Source: Asaia bogorensis
GTDB taxonomy: Bacteria > Pseudomonadota > Alphaproteobacteria > Acetobacterales > Acetobacteraceae
DNA length: 64,000 nucleotides
Direction of reading: 5' to 3'
Assembly (NCBI GenBank): GCA_945869965.1
Contig: CAMBRC010000001.1
Coordinates: 1 to 64,000 of the forward strand
The position numbers were made by a program, and so were the translations under genes. Below, one piece after another: positions 8,773 through 18,400 of this stretch (the stretch's first letter is position 1; every line of letters begins with the position of its first letter). The notes beneath the pieces are model-generated. The model had not been told where the DNA came from, searched no databases, and was given only the letters and a program-made list of their open reading frames with translations.

Positions 8773-9524
8773 CTATCGCCCACCACCAATCGGCACCAGC
8801 GCGCCGGTGACGTAGGAACTCTGGTCAGAGAGCAGCCACAAGATCACATCGGCCACTTCCTCGGCCGAGCCGGCGCGGCCCATCGGGATCATCGGGCGGA
8901 AGCGTTCGGCGCGGTCGGGCATGCCGGCCTTGGCGTGGATTTCGGTGTCGATCAGGCCGGGGTTGACGGCGTTGACCCGGATGCCGCGCGGGGCGAGAGT
9001 TCGCGCGAGGCGCCGATGGTCAGGGTGTCGACCGCGCCTTTGGAGGCTGCGTAGTGGACCCATTCGACGGCGCCGCCGATTTCGGAGGCGCGCGACGAGA
9101 CGTTGACCACGACGCCGCCGCCGCCGCCGAGGTCGGTGGCCATGCGCGGAATGGCCTCGCGCAGGGCCAGGAAGCAGCCGCGCACGTTGATTGCCAGAAC
9201 CTCGTCCAGGGCGGCGGGGTCGAGGTCTTCGATGCGGCTCATCGGGCCGGTGATGCCAGCATTGTTGACCAATGCGGTGAGCGGGCCGAACGCGCGATCC
9301 ACGGCGGCGAAGAAGGCCGCGGTGTCGGCGACGCTGGCGCTGTCGGCCCGCATGGCGAAGGCGCGGCCGCCGGCGGTGCGGATGTCGGCCACGACCTGTT
9401 CGGCCGGGACGGCGCTGCTGCGGTAGGAGAGGGCGACCGCGTAGCCGTGTGTTGCTGCCAGTCGCGCTACCGCGGCGCCGATGCCAGTGCTGCCGCCGGT
9501 TACCACCAGGACTTTGTCAGACAT
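8773..9524 (-). pseudogene. SDR-family oxidoreductase with a frameshift
   Basis: The start at 9524 gives a classical SDR: Rossmann motif TGGSTGIG, NNAG (about residue 88), the catalytic Ser in NVSSRAS and Y-A-A-S-K (HYAASKGAVD). Near 8995-8999 the coding strand reads GAACTCTCGCCC. Family members read GAACTCGCC at this point (ELAPRGIRVNAVNPG). An extra CT (the CTCTC run) shifts the frame, and the rest of the protein (GIRVNAVNPGLIDTEIH to GALVPIGGGR) continues in the frame of 8773-9063. Without the two bases the protein would be about 249 residues, normal for the family. This is either a recent pseudogene or a sequencing error. It lies 11 nt downstream of the VOC gene. Confidence 0.8.
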
Positions 9525-9535
9525 TGCGACTGCTC

Positions 9536-10375
9536 CTATGCCACGAAGGCGAGGGTCACGCCCAGCGTCTGGTCCGGGCCGACCAGCACGCGGTCGGGCG
9601 TGTTTTCAGCCAGTGCGATGCCACCGGCGCGCAAGGCTTGTGCCGCCATCGCCACGTCACGGGTGCGCAGGACCAGGGCAGCCATCCATTCGCGCCGGCC
9701 TTGGGCAGCCGGGACTGCCGCACCGAAGCGCGCGGTCAACTCGCGCGGGTCGATGATGTCGAAACGGGATAGTCCAACGGCGAGGCGGAAGCCGCCGGGG
9801 ACTGGGCGTATTGCCGCCGCGCCGAACATGCGGCGGAACAGGCTGGCGAGGTGTGCCGGGTCCTCGGCGGCGATCACAGACTCCAGGACGCCGGCCGTGC
9901 CGTTGGCATGGCTGCGCCATTCGTCGCGCCAGACCAGGTCGCGGGTGAAATGGTGGCAGAAATAGAGGCGGCCGGCCGGAGTGGTTTCGTTCGGTAGCCG
10001 CACGGTGCGGAAGACGGCGTCACGTGCGCCGCCTGGCAGTTCGACGGGGCGGGTAAATTCGTTCGGGGGCGAACATTCGACGCCGGCCGCCGTCAGGGCG
10101 GTCGACACCGCCGCCGAGTCGTCGGTGCCCCAGACCAGGCCGTTGAGTCCCATGGGCCAGCCGAGGATGTCTCGGCGCGCGCCGCCGTTGGGCGGAGTGC
10201 CAATCAGTTCCAGGTAGTCTGTCCCGAAGATCGCCAGATGGTTGATCGAGCCCAGCGAGTGATAGCCGCGCGGGGTCAGGGTGAAGCCGAGACGGCCATA
10301 CAGCGCCTGGGCTTCGTCCATCCGGTCGTGCACGTTGACCACGACGTGATCCAGTGTTGGCGTCGGCAGGGCCAT
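9536..10375 (-). CDS. VOC-family protein (glyoxalase-like domain)
   Basis: 279 residues from the ATG at 10375. The start LDHVVVNVHDRMDEAQALYGRLGF is typical of a vicinal-oxygen-chelate first module, with the metal-binding His in LDHVV. A second half with FCHHFTRDLVWRDEW and a later DIIDPRELTARFG region fits the two-module Glyoxalase-like 3 family (PF13468). The substrate is unknown. The frame extends upstream to 10483 without similarity. It forms an operon with the frameshifted SDR, whose start is 11 nt downstream of this stop. The gene is divergent from the TpsB gene. Confidence 0.8.
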   Translation of the reverse strand: MALPTPTLDHVVVNVHDRMDEAQALYGRLGFTLTPRGYHSLGSINHLAIFGTDYLELIGTPPNGGARRDILGWPMGLNGLVWGTDDSAAVSTALTAAGVECSPPNEFTRPVELPGGARDAVFRTVRLPNETTPAGRLYFCHHFTRDLVWRDEWRSHANGTAGVLESVIAAEDPAHLASLFRRMFGAAAIRPVPGGFRLAVGLSRFDIIDPRELTARFGAAVPAAQGRREWMAALVLRTRDVAMAAQALRAGGIALAENTPDRVLVGPDQTLGVTLAFVA

Positions 10376-10587
10376 GGCGTTGCTCCTTGCGCGTTGTGTT
10401 CGCACACCATGGCACCGGGACGAGCCGCTAACGGGCCCACGGGGTGCATGATACGGTGATCTTTTGCATTCGCAGCATTGCATGCTTTGACCGAAGCGTG
10501 AAAACTGCGAGGCTGTGCGGCGTTAACCAGGAGGGTACGACACTGGTCACTCGGGAGGAAACGGCACGACAGCAGCGACGGGCCGGG

Positions 10588-12343
10588 ATGGCCGGGCGCG
10601 TTGTCATGCGTGCCGCGATCGCCGCCGCCGTGTGGATCGCAGCACCCGTCGCCTCGCGCGCGCAAGCTCCACAATTGGCGCCGCAAATCCCGCAGGGTTC
10701 GCCGATCCCGCGCATTGCGCCGGCCAGGGCGCCCGCGGTGTCGGGCCCTGCGGTGACCGCGCCGGCACCGGCGATCGCGCGCGGCAATCCGGACGATGTC
10801 TTTCAGCGGCAATCCGGACGATGTCTTTCAATTGTCCAGTGCTGCGGTTGAAGGCTCGACCGTCTATCCGGATTCCAGCTGGTCCGGGATCCTGGTTCCG
10901 CTGCAAGGCAGGGTGACGCGCGCCCAGGTTGAGGCGGCGCGGCAGGAGATTCTCGCGCGCTATCGCGCCGACGGGTATTTGTTGACCGGGGTTATCCTGG
11001 CCGATGGCGGCGGCGGCCGTGTGCGGTTCGTGGTGACCGAAGGGCATATTGCCGAGGTGAAGCTGGATGGTGATATCGGTCCGGCGGGCACCCAGGTGTT
11101 GCGCTTCCTCAATCGGCTGACCGAGAAGCGCCCGATCGACTCGGGTACGCTCGAGCGGGCGTTGCTGCTAGCGCAGGACGTGCCGGGGGTTGCGGTGCGC
11201 GCGGTGTTGCGGCCGTCCGCCGAAGCGCCTGGGGCGCTGACGCTGATCGCGCAAGTGCAGCGGGTGGCTTGGGGGGCGACCTTTGTCGCGGATAATCGCG
11301 GCACGCCGTTCACCGGGCCGGAGGGGGCGCTGCTCGCAATCGATGCGAACAGTTTCACCGAGTATGGCGAGCGGACCACGGTTTCCCTGTTTCGTTCGTT
11401 CAATAACACACAGATCTTTGGCCAGATTGCCAGCGAGGCATTTGTCGGCAGTTCGGGGCTCAAAATCCGATTGTTTGGCGGCTCGGGTACGGCCGATCCG
11501 TCGGGCGCGCTGCGCGCCAACCGCTATCACGGGGTGACCACCAATGCCGGGCTGACCGCGAGCTATCCGGTGATCCGCACGCGCCAGCAGTCGTTGGGGG
11601 TGTTCGGCACCTTCGAGTTGCTGGAAAGCGAGATCTTGACCGGGCAGCCGGGGCGGCAGGCCAGCCGCGACAATCTGCGAGTGCTGCGCGGGGGTGCGGA
11701 ATATACGCGCCAGGATACCTGGCTGGGGGCGGAGCGCAGCGCGGTCAACCAGGCCAGCTTCAAGGTGTCGCGCGGGCTGTCCGCACTTGGCGCGTCGCGC
11801 AGCAATCCGGCCAATGTCGGCCGGCAGAACCAGGTGGTCGAGTTCACCAAGGTCAATATCGAGCTCAGCCGGACGCAGAACCTGTTCCAGCCATGGGAGG
11901 GTGCGACGGTGGCGCTGCAGGCGACGCTGGCGGCGCAGTACAGCCCGGACATCCTGCCGTCGGCGGAGAAGTTCTATCTCGGCGGGGGGCGCATCAACCG
12001 CGGCTATTATGCGGGCGAGGTGACCGGCGACAAGGCTTGGGCAACCGCCGTCGAGTTGCAGCTCAATACCAGCTTTGCCTTCGACGCGTTTGGGTATCCG
12101 CTGGACGTCGCAAGCACTTTCTACAGCTTCTACGACTGGGGCGAGACTGTGGAGAACCAGAAGACCGATCCGAACCGGCGGCTGCATTCCTTCGGCGCCG
12201 GGACGCGGCTGCGTTTTACCTCCAATGTTTCGCTCGACATGGAATGGGCGCATCGGCTGACCCGTCGTCCGCTGGGGGTGCAATCTGGCGCCCCGGCACT
12301 GCGCGGCGATGCCTTCTACTGGCGCCTGGTCACCCGGTTTTGA
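10588..12343 (+). pseudogene. TpsB outer-membrane transporter (ShlB/FhaC family), frame broken by a 25-bp duplication
   Basis: The signal peptide is in one frame (MRAAIAAAVWIAAPVASRAQA, starting at 10606; an in-frame ATG also lies at 10588, and an AGGAGG site further upstream could serve a longer start). A proline-rich linker follows. The frame is interrupted at an exact 25-bp tandem duplication (10781-10830). The rest is in the next frame (10796-12343): POTRA-like region (ARYRADGYLLTGVILADG, VTEGHIAEVKLDG) and a 16-strand-type beta-barrel with the L6-like motif region FYLGGGRINRGYYAGE, ending in an aromatic residue (WRLVTRF). Removing one copy fuses the halves perfectly (NPDDVFQ to LSSAAVEG). 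TpsB proteins secrete the TpsA protein encoded just downstream. As read here, the barrel lacks an export signal. Confidence 0.85.
10781..10830 (+). repeat. Perfect 25-bp tandem duplication inside the TpsB gene
   Basis: Copy 1 is 10781-10805 and copy 2 is 10806-10830; they are identical (GCGGCAATCC...GTCTTTCA). Twenty-five is not a multiple of three, so a two-copy allele is out of frame and a one-copy allele is in frame. The exact identity implies a recent event. Confidence 0.97.
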
Positions 12344-12410
12344 CCATGCGCACGCGCGACGTGACGACCTGCCAGAGTGGCACCCGAGCCGGCCCTGAGG
12401 AGAGTGCGTG

Positions 12411-15400
12411 ATGATCGAACGCGAGCCCGGCGCCGCCAAACGGAACCGCCATTCGATCAAGTGCCAAGCGGAACGGCGGGACGCTCTGCGGATCGTCCCA
12501 GGCACGTTGCGCGCGCGGCCCGACCTGCTGCACAGCACCGCTTTGCAGGCCGTGTTTCTGGCCGGCATCGCCCTTCCCGCCGGCCACGCCGCCGCCCAGA
12601 CGATGCCGGCGCCGAATGCCCTTCCCACTGGTGGGCAGACAATCGCGGGCCAGGCCACGATCACTTCGACGACCACCCCCACCTCCGCCAGCATGACGAT
12701 CCGTCAGTCCACGACCTATGGCGTCTATAACTGGCAAACGTTCAATATTGGCGCCAAGGCGTCAGTGAAGATCGACGCGCCGGTCTCGGTCCACCGCGTC
12801 GTCACCCCCACCCCCTCGGTGATCGCCGGCAGGCTCGACTCGAACGGTGTCGTTGTCATCTCCAACCAGTCCGGCGTGGTATTCACCCAGGGTGCGGAGG
12901 TGAATGTCAGCACGCTGATCGCCTCGACCCATGGCATCTCGGAGGAGAACGCCCGCAAAAAGCGACTGGTGTTCGACCAGGCCGCCCGTGCCGGCGCGAA
13001 GGTCGAGAATCACGGCACCATTACCGTGGCGCAGGCCGGACTCGCGGCGCTGGTCGGTCCCCAGGTGGCCAATTCCGGCGTGATCCGCGCCCAGATGGGT
13101 CGCGTCCTGCTGGCTGGCGCCGAGGCCCATACGGTTGACTTTTATGGCGACGGCCTGTTGTCGATCGATGTCTCAAGGCAGGTGACGCAGGCCCCGGTTG
13201 GGGCGGACGGCAAGGCCGCCACCGCCCTGGTGACGAATTCCGGCGTCATTGTGGCCGACGGCGGCACCATCCTGCTGACCGCCAGCGCCATCGACGGGCT
13301 GGTGCAGACGCTGGTCACCTCTGGCGGCACGTTGCGCGCCAATACTGTCGCCACGCCGACGGGCAGCGCCACCGGGCAGATTGCCATCACCGCCGCCGGT
13401 GGCAATGTCGCTGTCACCGGCAGCATCGTTGCCCGTGGCGAAATTACCGGCAGCAAGGGCGGGCAGATCGAAATCAATGCCCCTGCGCGCAGCGTCACCG
13501 TGAAGGCAGGTGCGGTGATCGATGCCTCGGGCGGCGCCGGTGGCGGCAGCATTGCGGTTGGCACCACCATGGCCCGCGCCAAGGCGGGCCCGTCGTTCAA
13601 GGCACCGACGGCACGCGATGTGCTCATCGAGTCCGGCGCGCGCATTGCCGCCGATGCCACCCAGCTCGGCCGTGGCGGCGACATCACCGTGCTCAGCCAG
13701 ATCGGCACCACCGAGCACCGTGGCGCGCTGAGCGCCCGTGGCGGGCCGGAGGGCGGCGATGGCGGCTTCATTGAGGTTTCCGGCGACGTCATCGCCCTTG
13801 GCGGCCGCGTCGATGTCACCGCCGCGGCCGGTGCTTTCGGCTCGATCCTGCTCGACCCGATCGACTTGGTTATCACGACCAGCAAGACCACCGGAAACCC
13901 GATCACCAAGACCGACAGCATCACCACCAAGGGTGGCGCCGGCACCACCAACCTCGCGGTGGACGATATCCTGAACCTCACTGGCAACATCACCATCGAG
14001 GCGGTCGGCACGCTGACCGTCAATGCGGCGGTCGACGTCACATCCAAGGCGGGGATCGGCGATTTCACCCTGTTGTCCGGCGCGGGCATGACGGTCAATG
14101 CCGCGGTCACCGGTGCCAACAACATCACGCTGACGAACACCACCGGAAACCTGATCCTGGCGGCACCGGTCAGCACCATCGGCGCGGGCAAGACCATCGC
14201 GCTGAACAGCGTCGCCGGCAGCATCGCGCTGAACAAGGGCACGGCATCGCTGGTCGGCAGCATCAGTGCCGGTGCCACCGGGATCATCAGCCTGACTGCC
14301 GGGGCCGGCGGCGTGGTCCAATCCGCGGGCAGCCTGGTTGCCGGCAGCCTGGTCAGCAGCGGCGGCATCGTGGGCAGTGTTGCGCTGAACTCGGTAACCA
14401 ATAATCTCGGCGGGCTTGGCGCGATCAAAGTCACCGGCGGCAATTTCGCCCTGGTCAACAGTGCCGCGTTGACCATCACCGGCGCGATGCTGCTGGTCGC
14501 CGGCAAGACCGCGTCGTTCGCGGCGCCGGGATTCACCATCACCACCGGGTCGGTCGCCTCAGCTGGCGGCACGTTCGAGCTGGCGCCAACCATCGGTGCG
14601 ATGAGTTTGGGAGCGGCCACCGCGACAGAGTTGGTGCTGACCCAAGCGACGCTCGACAAGATCTCGGTCGGCACCCTCCAGCTTGGCACGGCCAGCGCCG
14701 GCGGCGTCACGGCCAATTCGATCGCGCTCAACGATGCGCTGGACACTTCGGCCGCGACCACGGTCCGGCTGATTGCCGGCACCGGCGGCATGACGCTGAC
14801 CAAGGGGCCGCTGACCGCCAACACGCTCGACCTTGCCACCACCGGCGGCGGGATCACTGACGCGGGTGGGGTCATCGTCGCCACCAGGTTGCAGAGCACG
14901 GGTGGTATCACTGGCGCGGTGGCGCTGGGCACCAGTGTCCATTCGGTCGGCACGCTGGGCGACATGACGGTGACCGGCGGCGGGCTTACCCTGATCAATG
15001 GCGTGGCCCTGAACGTCGCGGGCAAGGTTCAGCTTGGCGGCGACAGTTTCCTGCTGGGCTTCGCGGCATCGGCCAAGGCGATCGAGGTGACCGGCACGCT
15101 GGCGCTGTCCACCGTGGGCAAGCTGTTGACCCTCGCCGCGGGTGCGACCGGTGGCATCACCCTGGCCGGGAGCGTCGACACCACTTCGGCCGGGCTGTTG
15201 AACTTGGTTAGCGGCAGCCTGGGTGTCACCCAGACCGGCGGCGCGATCACCACGGGCGTCCTGACCGCGACCAGCCCGATCGCCGGGACCACCAAGCTGG
15301 CCCAAGCGGCCAACGCGATTGGCTCGATCGCCGACCTGGTGCTGAGCGCCGGTGACTTGATTGTCACCAGCGCCACCGCGATTGCGGTTACCGGCGCGGT

Positions 15401-18400
15401 GTCGGCCGACAACATCACGCTGACCAGCAGTGCTGCGTCGAAGGGCGCGATTGACGTCTCCGGCAGCCTGACCGCCGGTGGTGTGACGGGCGCGGTGGCC
15501 CTGGTCGCCAGCGATGCCGCGGGCGGGATCACGCTGTCCGGTGCCGTGACCGCCAGCAAGGGCTCGATCGACCTTTCGGCCGGTAGCGGCGGCGTGGTCC
15601 AGAGCACCGGCAGCCTGACCACGCTCAGCCTGGTCAGCACCGGCGGCATTGGCGGAACGGCGACGCTCACCAGCGCCAGCAATGCCATCGACGCCACCGG
15701 CGGTATCAAGGTCAGCGGCGGCGACCTGTTGTTGGCCAGCGCGAACACGCTCGACATCGCCGGCACGCTTGCGGTGGACGCCGGACGGACGATCGCGCTC
15801 GCGCTGCCGGCGTTCAAGCTCGCCACCGGCGCATTGTCCGCCGCTGGCGGCACCGTCGAGATCGCGCCGCTAGGCGGTGCCTCGATGAGCCTGGGCAAGG
15901 CGGTAGCGGCGGAACTGACGATCACCGCAGCCGACCTTGGCAAAATCAGCAGCGCCACGCTGCGGCTTGGCGGTTCGGCGGCGACCGCGGCGGTCGCCGA
16001 TAGCCTGGTGGTGCGCGACGCTTTTGACGCCTCGGTCGCGGCAACGGCGGTATTGCGCCTGGATGCCGGGGCGAGCGGGATCACCATCAACGATGTCGCG
16101 CTGAAGGCCAACACGCTCGACCTGAATGCCACCGGCAGCGGTGTCAATGCCATCTCTGGCGCGCTGGTCACCGCCAATCGCGTGCAGAGCAGCACTGGCA
16201 TCACCGGCAACGTGACGTTGTCCAACGACGTCCACGCGATCGGCACGATTGGCGATATGGCGGTGACGACCGGGTTGCTCGGATTGCGCTCCGGCTTGGC
16301 GCTCGATGTCGCCGGCAAGGTGAGCGCCGATATCATTGTGCTGATCGGCGATGCCGCTGCCGGGGCGGCGATCACGGTGAGCGGCAGCTTGACCACAGTC
16401 GCGGGCGGAACTGCGGTGCTGGTTGCCAGCAACGCGACCAAGGGTGGAATTGCTCTTGCCGGCACTGTGGATGTCAGCAGCACCGGCAAGCTGGACATCA
16501 ATGCCGGCGCAGACGGCGTCGTTCAGTCCGGCGGATCGGTCGTGGCGGGGTCGCTGGTGTCCTCGGGCGGCGTGCTTGGCGCGGTGACCGTCGACCAGGC
16601 CGGCAATGCAGTTGCCGGGGTTGGCGACCTCACAGCTATCGGCGCGTTCTCGTTGAAGACCGGCAGCGCGGTGACTATCGACGGCAAGTTGACCGCCGAC
16701 TCGATCGCGATCACCAGCAGTGCGGCCAGCGCCACCGCCATCAATGCCACTGGCAGCCTCACCGCTACCGGCGCCGTCCCGACAATCGCATTGGCCGCCA
16801 GCAAGGCGACCGGTGGCATCGCGCTGTCCGGCACCATCGACGCCACGGCCGGCACGGTCGATGTTTCGGCGGGTACCGGGGGGGTGACGCAGACCACTGG
16901 CGCGATCCTGGCCGCCAACCTGCGCAGCACCGGCAATGTCGCCGGCGCCGTGGCGCTCGATTCGAGCGGCAACAAGATTGCCAGTCTCGGCGGCTTTACG
17001 CTGACCGGAATCGGCGATTTCAGCCTGACCAACGCGGCGGGGCTTCAGGTCAGCGGCGCCGTCGTGACCGGTGCGGGCAATATCGGCCTGGTTGTCACCA
17101 CCGCCGGCACATTGGAGGTTGCGGCACCGTTGACCACCGGCGCCGGGCGGACGATCACGCTGCGCGCCAGCGACGCGGCGGGCGCCGTGGTGCTGGGCGC
17201 AAATGTCGATGCGGGAAGCACGGGCATTATCGACCTGTCGGCCGGCACCGGCGGCATCACCCAGACCGCTGGCGGGCTGACCACTGGCACGCTGCGCAGC
17301 GGCTTTGGCGCTGACGGCACGGTGAAGCTGACCTCCGCCACCAACGCGATCACCACGCTGGGCAGCATCACCGTGTCGACCGGCGACCTTGTCCTGGTCA
17401 ATGCCGGCGGGCTGGCGATCAGCGGGCCGGTCAATGTTGGCGCCGGGACCTTCGATATCTCTACCAGCGCGGGTGCCGGGGTCATCAGCAGCGGCGTTAT
17501 CACCGCCGGCATGCTGCGCAGCAGCCTCGGCATCACCGGCACGCTGAAGGCCACCGGCGACAACGCCATCGCACGGATTGGTGCCATCACGGCAACGGGC
17601 GGCGATATCATCCTGGGCAACCAGACCGGCAGCACGCTGAGCATTGCCGGCGCCGTGACGGTGGGTGCCGGCCGCACCATCCGGCTTGAGGCCGATGCGA
17701 TCGCAGTCAAGACCGGCGGCAGCCTGAATGCCGCGGGCGGCACCATCGAGCTGCTGGCCCCGACCGTGGCGATCAGCCTGGGGGCGGTGAACGGTGGCGA
17801 CTTCGCGGTGCTCGATCTGGTGGCGTTTACGGCCGACCAGATCAACATCACCTCGAAGGCCGCCGGCATCACCTTGCGCGCCGATCTCGACGCCAGTGCG
17901 GCGACGCCCTTGCTGCGGCTGAACGCGGCGACCGGGGTTGTGCTCACCGCGGGCACGCTGACCACGGGCGGGCTGGAACTCGTCACCGCCGCCAATGGCG
18001 CGACCCAGACGGGCGGGGTGCTGGCCGCCAAGAATCTGGTCTCTGGTGCCGGCGGTATCACCGGGCCGGTCACGCTGGACAACGCCGCCAACACCATCGC
18101 CGGTATCGGCGACCTCGCCACGACCGGCGCCGTCTCGATCACCAGCGCGGCGTTGCTGGATGTGACCGGCACCGTCAAGGCGACCGGCATCGCGCTGACC
18201 GGGAGTGCTGCGGGGGCGGCGCTCAATCTTGCGGCGACTGGCGCACTCGCACTCAGCGCGCCCGGCACGATCACGCTCACCACCAGTGCCGCCACCGGCA
18301 GCACGGCGCTGGCGGGCACGATCGACGCCGGCGCCGGTGGCACGCTGCAACTGAGCGGCGCCGGCACGGTCAACCAAACCGCCGGCAAGATCACCGCCGG

